Assembly: GCA_035934405.1 (NCBI GenBank)
Contig: DASYXW010000017.1
Location: 1-33,141 of the forward strand
Direction of reading: 5' to 3'
DNA from: DASYXW01 sp035934405
GTDB lineage: Bacteria > Acidobacteriota > Terriglobia > UBA7540
Length of the DNA stretch: 33,141 nucleotides
In this document: piece after piece, positions 9,107 to 15,447 of the stretch
Layout: every line of letters starts with the position of its first letter
Position numbering within the stretch: the stretch's first letter is position 1
Notes under the pieces: model-generated
Databases searched by the model: none
What the model saw: only the letters and a program-made list of their open reading frames with translations
Told to the model about the DNA's origin: nothing
Made by a program: the position numbers and the translations under genes

Positions 9107-9781
9107 TCATTCCGCGAGTCCCAGCCGGTAACCCATGCCGCGGACGGTGTGGATGAGCTTGGCCGGCCGATTCAAGTCAATCTTCTGGCGCAGGCGGTTG
9201 ATGTAAACCTCCACCAGATTGGTCTCGCTGTCGAAGTGGCAGTCCCAGATATGCTCGATGATTTCGCTTCGCGTCACCGGCTCCGGAGCCCGCAGCAGGA
9301 ACAGTTCGAGAAGTGCGAATTCCTTCGGCGTGAGGGGAATGGCCTCCTTGCCTCGGGTGGCGCGGCGGCGGTGTCGGTCAAGCTCCAGGTCGGCGTAACC
9401 CAGCAGGGTGCCGCGCTTGCCGAGGCCGCGCCGCAGCAACGCCCGCACCCGCGCCAGCAGTTCGGCCAGCGCGAAAGGCTTGGGGAGATAATCGTCGGCG
9501 CCGACGTCGAGGCCCTCCACCCTTTGCTCCACCAGGCCGCGAGCCGTCAGCATCAGAATGGGTGTCTCTGTCCGTTGCTGGCGCAACCGGCGGCAGACTT
9601 CGATCCCGCTCAAGCCGGGCAGCCGCACGTCGAGCAGAATGGCGTCGTAGCCGACGTCTGTCGCCAGCTCCAAAGCCTTCTCGCCGGTTTCGGCAACGTC
9701 CACCGCGTAAGAATTCTCCCGCAACGCGCGAGCGATGAAGCTCGCGACGCGACGCTCGTCCTCAACCAAGAGAAGCCGCAT
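9107..9781 (-). CDS. OmpR/PhoB-family response regulator
   Basis: A 224-residue regulator. The receiver domain has acidic residues E7/D8, phosphoacceptor D51 (ILLDVRLPG), T79 (LMLTARG) and K101 (YLPKPF). A winged-helix DNA-binding domain follows (about 125-220; LTPKEFALLELFLLRAPEPVTRSEIIEHIW, VEVYINRLRQKID, IHTVRGMGYRL). A GAAGG Shine-Dalgarno sequence lies 6 bases before the ATG. It forms a pair with the kinase directly downstream, and the TonB receptor gene follows. A perfect 10-base palindrome, CTCACGTGAG (9830-9839), 49 bases upstream of the start is a possible operator. Its target genes are inferred only from position. Confidence 0.93.
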   Translation of the reverse strand: MRLLLVEDERRVASFIARALRENSYAVDVAETGEKALELATDVGYDAILLDVRLPGLSGIEVCRRLRQQRTETPILMLTARGLVEQRVEGLDVGADDYLPKPFALAELLARVRALLRRGLGKRGTLLGYADLELDRHRRRATRGKEAIPLTPKEFALLELFLLRAPEPVTRSEIIEHIWDCHFDSETNLVEVYINRLRQKIDLNRPAKLIHTVRGMGYRLGLAE

Positions 9782-9829
9782 GTCTAACCTTCAAGACAGC
9801 ATACACCGGGCGCCGCCGGTCTGTGTAGT

Positions 9830-9839
9830 CTCACGTGAG
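9830..9839. promoter_or_regulatory. Palindrome upstream of the response regulator gene
   Basis: CTCACGTGAG is a perfect 10-base palindrome, 49 bases from the regulator start. Beside it lies GAGCAGGGCTC (minus strand). It could be an autoregulatory operator, but no second copy was found upstream of the receptor gene, so this is weak. Confidence 0.2.
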
Positions 9840-9980
9840 CCCTGCTCACAAAGGCTGCCCGGCATTTCAGGTCAGACAAGTCGATTCCCAAAATCCATTT
9901 GTGTGACTTGGTCTTACGAGGCCTGTAGCTGCGGCCCTGACGCCGACCGTTCGGGCTTGGCTGCTACCTTTTTGAATGAA

Positions 9981-10054
9981 TGGCTGGGAGGCAGGGATTC
10001 GAACCCCGATACGCAGATCCAGAGTCTGCAGTCCTACCGTTAGACGACCTCCCA
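9981..10054 (-). tRNA. tRNA-Gln (anticodon CTG)
   Basis: On the minus strand the gene begins TGGGAGG and the 3' acceptor strand is CCTCCCA, giving a seven-pair acceptor stem. Discriminator G and an encoded CCA follow. The anticodon arm is GCAGA-CTCTGGA-TCTGC, with CTG at positions 34-36, reading CAG codons. The T arm GGGGTTCGAATCCC is canonical. The weak U1-A72 pair and the G discriminator fit glutaminyl-tRNA synthetase recognition. Confidence 0.95.
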
Positions 10055-10156
10055 TTCAGGCTGTCTCTTATGTGTAACGGGGTGAGGCAGGTCTTGTCAA
10101 GCTGCTGTATTCGTCGGTAGTGACTTACTTTGATGTTTACAGACACTCTTCACCGC

Positions 10157-10231
10157 CGTCATCCCCGCGAAAGCGAGCCCATCCAGGGGTGAGCCTTTAT
10201 TTCGCAGTGGATTACCGCTTTCGTGGGAATG
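10157..10231. repeat. Inverted-repeat element with GTCATCCCCGCGAAAGCG ends
   Basis: GTCATCCCCGCGAAAGCG at the left is matched by CGCTTTCGTGGGAATGAC at the right (16 of 18 positions complementary), with GCCCATCCAG and CAGTGGATTACCG inside. The overall length is about 75 bases. From general knowledge this is a REP-like element found between genes in many bacteria; it can fold into a long hairpin. Confidence 0.7.
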
Positions 10232-10269
10232 ACAGAGAGGGAAAGCTTACAAGAATCGGCAAAATGAGT

Positions 10270-10357
10270 CACCACTCCGCCGTTGGTAGTGAAATGGTTC
10301 CCGCGCTCAGAGAGCGACGCTACAATAAACAGACCCACTACCCCGCCGTTTGTGGTG
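10270..10357. repeat. Pair of mutually complementary 22-base repeats
   Basis: Units at 10270-10291 and 10336-10357 share the core CCGCCGTT and differ at four positions. The first has CACCAC and GTAGTG ends; the second has CACTAC and GTGGTG ends. CACCAC of the first pairs perfectly with GTGGTG of the second, and GTAGTG of the first pairs perfectly with CACTAC of the second, giving a nested inverted repeat about 88 bases long. This resembles a miniature transposable element or its remains. Confidence 0.5.
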
Positions 10358-10429
10358 TCGCGATTCAGTGGTGTTTCCTGAACGAACTTCCCAGGACACG
10401 ATGGCCTGACTTAAGGAAACAAAAAATAC

Positions 10430-10457
10430 TTGACAAGCAGGTAACTCATGATATACT
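10430..10457 (+). promoter_or_regulatory. Near-consensus sigma70 promoter with no ORF behind it
   Basis: TTGACA (10430-10435), a 16-base spacer and TATACT (10452-10457), preceded by an A-rich tract. Transcription would start near 10464. No coding region with a ribosome binding site follows on this strand for more than 1.5 kb, so the promoter, if used, would drive a noncoding RNA. Confidence 0.55.
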
Positions 10458-10463
10458 AAAATC

Positions 10464-10800
10464 AGATGGAGAACCTCGCGGTATGCCCCTTAGACTGCCG
10501 CAACGCGTCCTAGCGCGGGCACCCTGTACAACAGGCTACGCTCGGGCGATTGCGTATTCGTGCTGGACTGAATGAAAACACAGAGCTTAAACGCATGATT
10601 ATCATGCTTGATCCGGCGAATAAAAACCGAGCCGCCCCCGACCTGTGGCGCCAAGTCTTAGGAAGGACCCTGGCGGGCGGTACCCGCCGTTCCACCCGGG
10701 CGGTGCCCGGATGAAAGCGGAACAGAGGGAGGAATGACGGTCAACCCAGGAATGTTACTGAAAGTGGGTAAGTTGAATTCGAATGCAGCAGGCCTGCCCG
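10464..10800 (+). ncRNA. Candidate structured noncoding RNA (unidentified; 3' end uncertain)
   Basis: The stretch behind the promoter contains several strong stems. A long interrupted hairpin is formed by CGCAA/TTGCG, AGCG/CGCT and CCTGT/ACAGG (about 10499-10554). GCATGA/TCATGC follows (10593-10607), then GGCGGG/CCCGCC (10672-10688), then CCGGGC/GCCCGG (10696-10710) enclosed by GTTCC/GGAAC (10689-10723). I looked for 6S, tmRNA, RNase P, SRP and group I or II intron signatures and could not confirm any. The interrupted first hairpin leaves a large internal loop, which is loosely 6S-like, but no closing stem was found. No intrinsic terminator is evident. Confidence 0.33.
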
Positions 10801-11035
10801 ATTTGCCGCCGACGGGGGCGAGTGGGGTTGAGCCATGACCGCAAGCCCGTCTTCGCACCAGCACGATCATTTACACAGGCTTAATGGCAGCGCCGGAGCT
10901 AACCCGATAATGAGAAATCGCCTAAGTGGGTCATTACCGCTTGTGGTTGCCCGATGTGTCGCAGGCCTCCAGTCTGCCAGCTATGAGACCGCAAGCAAGA
11001 TGCCTGCGCCGCAAGTCGCCATGTCCGGAGCCAGC

Positions 11036-11875
11036 TCAGGGCTCGACCTCGAAATTGAATACTGCGTCGGCGCCGATCTTGCTTCCCGGCGGTGGCGACT
11101 GAGAGACGATGACGCCGCCAGGCGCCGAACCCTGGGGAGAAGCGGCGGGGCTCGCGACATTGCCGGACGGACCTGCATGATTGGCAGGACTTCCCGTGGC
11201 CCCGGCCATCGCTCCGGTCGTTGCTCCAGGAGCGGGCGTGTGAGCGCCAGCAGTTACGATCTGGCCCACTTTGAATCCCGCCCCTTCGATCGCGCGCCGC
11301 GCCGCATCGAGGCGCATGCCGGTGAAATCGGGGCAGACGAAAGCGGCTGGAGGCTCTCCGACCGACACGAGCAGGTTCACCGCCGGGCTGCGTACCTCGG
11401 TGGTGGCCGGGGGTGGGTCCTGGGCCACCACCTGATCCATGACCGTGCTGTCTCCATGCACCGTAGCGACGTCGCCCACGGCAAGTCCGCGTCCCACAGC
11501 TACAATCTCGGCGGCGCGAACGCTCGATCCCACCACGTCGGGCACGCTCAGCCGCGGGGGGCCCAAGCTGACGAGCACGTGGACGTCCTGGCCAGCTTTG
11601 GTGCTCGCACCCGCGGCCGGAACCTGGGAGACAACCTGGCCGGTGGCATACTTCTCGCTGAACAGCCGGTCTTCCACCCTGACGCCCAGGCCCATGGCGC
11701 GGGCGTGCCGCTCGGCGAGGTCGAGCGGCACGCCCACCAGATTCGGCGCATTCTCCTGGCCGCTGTGAACGGTGAGCCGGACCGTGGTAATGGCGCTGAT
11801 CAGCGCCACGGCTACCAGCACCGCGAACAAGACGAACAGCCGGAAGAGAGTCCGGATTTTCGCGCCCAACGCCAT
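11036..11875 (-). CDS. Membrane-anchored three-PASTA-domain protein
   Basis: A 279-residue protein with a short cytoplasmic N-terminus, one membrane segment (about 10-32) and three extracytoplasmic PASTA domains. The first is at about 41-106 (APNLVGVPLDLAERHARAMG...VVSQVPAAGASTKAGQDVHVLVS). The second is at about 107-173 (LSVPDVVGSS...VVAQDPPP). The third starts at about 178 (FVCPDFTGMRLDAARRAIEGAGF). The third is split by a Gly/Ala/Ser/Pro-rich insert of about 45 residues before VIVSQSPPPGSKI. GAGAGG precedes the ATG. PASTA domains bind muropeptides in Ser/Thr kinases and penicillin-binding proteins, but no kinase or transpeptidase domain is present here, so it may be a free cell-wall sensor or scaffold. 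It is transcribed divergently from the HAF gene. Confidence 0.85.
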   Translation of the reverse strand: MALGAKIRTLFRLFVLFAVLVAVALISAITTVRLTVHSGQENAPNLVGVPLDLAERHARAMGLGVRVEDRLFSEKYATGQVVSQVPAAGASTKAGQDVHVLVSLGPPRLSVPDVVGSSVRAAEIVAVGRGLAVGDVATVHGDSTVMDQVVAQDPPPATTEVRSPAVNLLVSVGEPPAAFVCPDFTGMRLDAARRAIEGAGFKVGQIVTAGAHTPAPGATTGAMAGATGSPANHAGPSGNVASPAASPQGSAPGGVIVSQSPPPGSKIGADAVFNFEVEP

Positions 11876-11961
11876 CGCAACCTCTCGCTCGTTAGGATTC
11901 TATCACCGGTCTCAGGCGCAGGCTGCCAGCCCGGCCGTCCGTGGGGGTCCACGCCCCAAGC

Positions 11962-11990
11962 TTGACAGCGAGACCGGCCCTGCATAGACT
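11962..11990 (+). promoter_or_regulatory. Sigma70 promoter of the HAF-repeat gene
   Basis: TTGACA (11962-11967), a 17-base spacer and TAGACT (11985-11990). The expected start near 11997 gives a leader of about 20 bases, with AGGAGG at 12004-12009 and the ATG at 12016. Confidence 0.65.
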
Positions 11991-12015
11991 GGCTCTGCCT
12001 AACAGGAGGATCTCA

Positions 12016-12888
12016 ATGTCGAAACTGAAAACCAGTACACTGCTTCTCACCTGCTTATCCTTTGCTCTCGCCATCGCCCCGACCGCTGCCCGTGGCCAAG
12101 CGCCAGGCTCGCGAATCTTTACAACGATTGATGTCCCGGGCGCCACCGAAACGGATTGTAATGACGTCAACATTAACGGGACCATCGTCGGGTTTTACAT
12201 TGATTCGGCGTTGGTGAGCCATGGCTTTTTGCGGGCCCAGGGTACATTCACCACCATCGATTTTCCAGGCGCTACCGCGACCCTGGCGTATGGGATCAAC
12301 GATTCGAGCCAGGTCGTGGGGTGGTACACCGATTCGGGTGGGATCACGCATGGATACATGTTGAACAAGTCGACGTTCACGACCATCGATCCCCCCGGTT
12401 CGACCTTCACCAACGCCTGGGGAATCAACAACGCCGGCGCGATTGTGGGCACTTACATCGGCAGCGATGGGTTATTCCATGGCTTTACGGACAACAATGG
12501 GACGTTCACCACCGTCAACGTCCCGGGTTCCACCCTCACCTATGTTACGGGCGTGAACAATTTGGGCCAAATGGTTGGAATCTTTGACGACTCGGCGGCG
12601 GTGGAGCACGGGTATAGTCTCACTGCCGGTAAGTTTACCCCGATTGTTTTCCCGGGCAGCGCCCTGACGGCGTCTGACCGGATTAACGACGCGGGCGAGG
12701 TGGTGGGGCTTTGGGGCACAAGCGCGGCGGGCCCGTTTACCGGCTACGCCAAGTTTGGCGGGACCTACGATGCGGTCATGGTTCCGGGTTCCACGGAAAC
12801 GCGGTGCCGCGGCGTCAACAACAAAGGTGAGATTGTTGGCCGCTACACCGATTCGGCTGGGGTCATTCACGGCTATTCAACACACTAA
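12016..12888 (+). CDS. Secreted HAF-repeat protein
   Basis: A 290-residue protein. The ATG at 12016 follows AGGAGG with a 6-base spacer and opens a signal peptide (MSKLKTSTLLLTCLSFALAIAPTAARGQ); the longer open frame upstream crosses the promoter and is not credible. The mature part is six tandem repeats of about 43 residues, each of the form FTTID.PGAT.T...GIN..G.IVG.Y.DS.G..HGY. This matches the HAF family of extracellular repeats and probably forms a beta-propeller-like or solenoid surface protein. No enzymatic motif is visible. It appears to be a single-gene transcript with its own strong promoter. Confidence 0.85.
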   Translation: MSKLKTSTLLLTCLSFALAIAPTAARGQAPGSRIFTTIDVPGATETDCNDVNINGTIVGFYIDSALVSHGFLRAQGTFTTIDFPGATATLAYGINDSSQVVGWYTDSGGITHGYMLNKSTFTTIDPPGSTFTNAWGINNAGAIVGTYIGSDGLFHGFTDNNGTFTTVNVPGSTLTYVTGVNNLGQMVGIFDDSAAVEHGYSLTAGKFTPIVFPGSALTASDRINDAGEVVGLWGTSAAGPFTGYAKFGGTYDAVMVPGSTETRCRGVNNKGEIVGRYTDSAGVIHGYSTH

Positions 12889-12955
12889 GGGACGCTCGAT
12901 TCCGGGGGTGACGCCGGCGGCTCCGCCGCTCTGCTGTGGGACGGCAAAACCGCTA

Positions 12956-13072
12956 GTGTAGTGTCCGGGAATTGGATGGACAATGTAGCGCCGACCTTTA
13001 GGTCGGCAAGTGCCGGTCGGAAGGCCGGCGCTCCCGAAAACGGATTGGCCGGCCATTCCCCGGACACGACAC
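12956..13072. repeat. MITE-like element with terminal and internal inverted repeats
   Basis: The ends match as inverted repeats: GTGTAGTGTCCGGGAATTGG at the left (from 12956) and, reading inward from the right end at 13072, GTGTCGTGTCCGGGGAATGG. Inside are AGCGCCG (12987-12993) and CGGCGCT (13026-13032). These enclose a perfect hairpin GCCGACC-TTTA-GGTCGGC (12990-13007) and GCCGG/CCGGC, so the whole can fold as a branched cruciform. It encodes nothing. GTAGCGCCGACCTTTAGGTC-like segments recur in acidobacterial intergenic DNA (general knowledge). Confidence 0.55.
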
Positions 13073-13125
13073 CCGAGCATTCCGAAATGACGCTTCCTTA
13101 GGCAATCAAGCGCCAAGATGCATCC

Positions 13126-13266
13126 ATGACCGAAGAACAGGAAGTAATATTGGCTGCCCTGGACAAGGGCATCGCCACCCGCCAACAACAACAAGAGGCA
13201 GCCCGCATGATCCGGGACTTGGAGAGTTCAGTGCGGGAGCTGTCTGAGTTGAATCAGCGCGGCTGA
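13126..13266 (+). CDS. Possible 46-residue small protein
   Basis: ATG at 13126 to TGA at 13266 encodes a hydrophilic, probably helical peptide (MTEEQEVILAALDKGIATRQ, then QQQEAARMIRDLESSVRELS). The heptad-like spacing of leucines and isoleucines would allow a short coiled coil. There is no convincing Shine-Dalgarno sequence, and it ends 19 bases before the metalloprotease start. Third codon positions are G/C-rich, like those of real genes here, but the length is too short to be decisive. It may be a leader or chance ORF. Confidence 0.3.
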   Translation: MTEEQEVILAALDKGIATRQQQQEAARMIRDLESSVRELSELNQRG

Positions 13267-13285
13267 CAACCGGGACGAAGGAGCG

Positions 13286-14725
13286 ATGCGGGCTTCACTG
13301 AGGATCGCCATACCCATGCGTCGCGCGATCCTGGCGTTCGTTCTCCCTTCGGCCCTGGCGTTCTTCGGCGCTCTCGCGTCCGCCGGCGTTACGCCCGCAT
13401 CTCCGCAGTCCACTGTTCCGGCATCGCCCTCATCGAGCCAAGCTGGAAGACCGCCTGCGAACTCGACCTCAGACTCGGCTTCAACGAGCACCGGCACCAA
13501 GCCCGATTCCCAATCCGTGCTGGCCGCCGCTGACGCCATCCTGTCCGATATGAGCCGCATCACCGGCCTGGCAATCAAGGCGCAGGTCAAGAAGCAGATC
13601 GTGAGCCGGACGGAGGTGGAGCAATACCTCGCAGACAACGTTCACAGCGAATACACGGCCGCGGAAATGCACGCTGAGGAGGCGTCGCTCAAGGCCTTTG
13701 GACTTGTTCCGGCAGATTTCAATCTGGAACGGTTCCTGGTGCGCTTTTACACCGAACAGGCGGCCGGGTTCTACGACCCACGCCGCAAGACGATGTTCAT
13801 CGCCGATTGGGTCGAGCCCGAACAACAGAAGCTGGTGCTGGCTCACGAGCTGACACACGCGTTGCAGGACCAGAGCTTTGACCTCGAGAAGTATGAGTTC
13901 GCCGAGCGCGGCAACGACGACGCGACCGCCGCGCGCCAGGCCGTGGTGGAAGGTTACGCCACCGCCGCCATGATGCAGGAATTGATGCCCGGCATGGACC
14001 TGGCGAGTCTTCCCGAGATTCGGCCGCTGATGGAGCAAATGGTCGGACAGCAGATGAAACAGTTTCCGGTGTTCAGCCAGGCGCCGTTTTTCTTCCGTTT
14101 TCAGGCGCTGTTTCCTTACGCGGCAGGTCTCAGCTTCATGCAGAAGGGTCTCCAGCTTGGCGGCTGGAAGAAGCTGAACCTGCTGTTTGCACAGCCGCCC
14201 GAAACGACGCGGGAGATCTTCCAACCGGAGGCTTACTTCGAGCCGGGTTCGCCGGCAGCCACGCCGGACACGGCCAAGCCGGAGATGACGCTGCCTCATC
14301 CCACGGCGCTCGCCGGCCTGGCGCACTTTAGGCTGGTTGAGGACAACGCGATGGGTGAGCTCGGCTATTACGGCCTCCTGGGTCAACTGATTTCTGAGGA
14401 CGAGGCGAAGCGCGTGGCTCCACAATGGCGCGCGGACCGCTATCTGGTTTATGAGAATCCCGATTCGCGCACGTACCTGCTGGTGGCGCGCACGCGCTGG
14501 GCGAGCGCCGACATGGCGCTGGATTTCTTTCGGGACTACCGCACCTTGCTGGGCAAGAAATACCCGGACCTCACGCCGTCGCCACACGCCACGAGCAACG
14601 AGTTCACAGGCGCGACAGCGTCGGGCCAGGTCATCGTGCTGCGCCGGGGCGACGAGGTCGTGTGGGCTGAGTGCGTGCCCGCGTCGCAAACCGAAGCCAT
14701 GCTAGACTTCTTGCGCTCGTTGTAA
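13286..14725 (+). CDS. Secreted or membrane-anchored HExxH metalloprotease-like protein
   Basis: A 479-residue protein. A hydrophobic N-terminal segment (about 12-33) acts as signal or anchor, followed by a Ser/Thr/Pro-rich linker (about 35-75). The zinc-binding helix is LAHELTHALQDQ with H187, E188 and H191. E222 in VVEGYATA, 31 residues after H191, is the likely third ligand in gluzincin fashion. The C-terminal half has no feature I recognise. GAAGGAG lies very close to the ATG at 13286; a second ATG at 13316 is a possible alternative start. It is probably a periplasmic zinc peptidase of a poorly characterised family. The gene stands alone, 12 bases before the thymidine kinase-like frame. 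Confidence 0.7.
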   Translation: MRASLRIAIPMRRAILAFVLPSALAFFGALASAGVTPASPQSTVPASPSSSQAGRPPANSTSDSASTSTGTKPDSQSVLAAADAILSDMSRITGLAIKAQVKKQIVSRTEVEQYLADNVHSEYTAAEMHAEEASLKAFGLVPADFNLERFLVRFYTEQAAGFYDPRRKTMFIADWVEPEQQKLVLAHELTHALQDQSFDLEKYEFAERGNDDATAARQAVVEGYATAAMMQELMPGMDLASLPEIRPLMEQMVGQQMKQFPVFSQAPFFFRFQALFPYAAGLSFMQKGLQLGGWKKLNLLFAQPPETTREIFQPEAYFEPGSPAATPDTAKPEMTLPHPTALAGLAHFRLVEDNAMGELGYYGLLGQLISEDEAKRVAPQWRADRYLVYENPDSRTYLLVARTRWASADMALDFFRDYRTLLGKKYPDLTPSPHATSNEFTGATASGQVIVLRRGDEVVWAECVPASQTEAMLDFLRSL

Positions 14726-14737
14726 TGGTCCTATACC

Positions 14738-15442
14738 ATGCCATCACTCACTGCCAAAACCCGGGAACCGAGAGAGGCCCCGGAAACCGCGGGGAAAAGG
14801 GGAAAGAAGAAGAAAATGCCGAGGGGTGAACTGAAGCTCATCATTGGAAACATGTTCGGCAACAAAACGGGACGACTGATTCTGGAGGTCGAGACGCTGC
14901 GCGAGTTCGGCAAGAAGCGGGTGCTGATTCTCAAGCCCGACGTCGACACGCGCAGCGGTCCCGCCTCGATCAAGGACTACCACGGCAAGAGCATGCTGGC
15001 TTTCGAGGTCTCGGCCAGCGACCCCTGGCAGGCGCTCCGGGTGGTACGCGAGAAAGAGTCAGAGATGGGCAGCCGCTTTCACATCATCGCCTTCGACGAG
15101 GCGCAATTCTTTCCGGTAAGCTCGAAGTTTTTCAGTGTCGTTGACGCGTTGCTGGAACACGGTTATGACGTGATCGCCGCCGGCCTAGCGCTCGATTTTC
15201 GCGGCGAGCCCTTCGGTTCCACCCTCCTCCTTTTCGGCCTCTGCCGCAGCAACCACGACTGCATCTGGCTCACACCGCTTTGCGCCAAGTGTGGTAAGCC
15301 GGCGCCCATTCCCCAGCGCATCATTGACAGCAAGCCGGCGGCCTATGATTCGCCGCAAGTGAAGGTCGGGGGCAAAGAAACGTACGAGCCGCGCTGCTAC
15401 GATTGCTTCGAACTGCCGGGGCGTCCGATTCCACCTGGCTAA
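14738..15442 (+). CDS. tdk: Divergent thymidine kinase (type II)
   Basis: A 234-residue frame. The first 26 residues are basic low complexity, and the ATG at 14816 would give a typical 208-residue enzyme, so the real start may be there. Type II thymidine kinases phosphorylate thymidine with ATP. Recognisable parts are the P-loop region LIIGNMFGNKTGRLI, Walker B FDEAQFF, the GLALDFRGEPFG substrate loop and two zinc-binding cysteine pairs (LCAKCGKPA; RCYDCF). It is unusual: the family's GPMFSGKT is GNMFGNKT here, so the glycine before the P-loop lysine is asparagine, and the usual GLDTDFRG is GLALDFRG. Activity may be altered. It converges on ligA with only 5 bases between the stops. Confidence 0.75.
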   Translation: MPSLTAKTREPREAPETAGKRGKKKKMPRGELKLIIGNMFGNKTGRLILEVETLREFGKKRVLILKPDVDTRSGPASIKDYHGKSMLAFEVSASDPWQALRVVREKESEMGSRFHIIAFDEAQFFPVSSKFFSVVDALLEHGYDVIAAGLALDFRGEPFGSTLLLFGLCRSNHDCIWLTPLCAKCGKPAPIPQRIIDSKPAAYDSPQVKVGGKETYEPRCYDCFELPGRPIPPG

Positions 15443-15447
15443 GGCTC

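Larger units (their letters stand above)
10055..11035. other. Gene-free stretch of about 1 kb rich in repeats and hairpins
   Basis: No reading frame here has a plausible start, composition or family. From left to right it holds a GTCATCCCCGCGAAAGCG inverted-repeat element, a pair of complementary 22-base repeats, a near-consensus sigma70 promoter on the plus strand, and a run of strong hairpins. The last part (about 10860-11035) shows nothing I can name. It separates tRNA-Gln from the PASTA gene. Confidence 0.7.

Noticed and set aside
7910..9787. A 625-codon plus-strand frame across the kinase and regulator genes
   Set aside because: It is antisense to two genes with complete kinase and receiver motifs; no motif or ribosome binding site of its own.
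10430..10860. 6S RNA, tmRNA, RNase P RNA, SRP RNA or a group II intron
   Set aside because: The diagnostic conserved segments (for example GGAAAGTCCGGGC of RNase P, GGAAGGAAGCAGCC of SRP, intron domain V) are absent, and no closing stem for 6S was found.
10835..11965. A 376-codon plus-strand frame that could have been the product of the promoter at 10430
   Set aside because: It runs antisense through the whole PASTA gene and has no ribosome binding site or family resemblance.
13481..14689. A 402-codon minus-strand frame
   Set aside because: It is antisense to the HExxH metalloprotease gene, with no start signal or motif.
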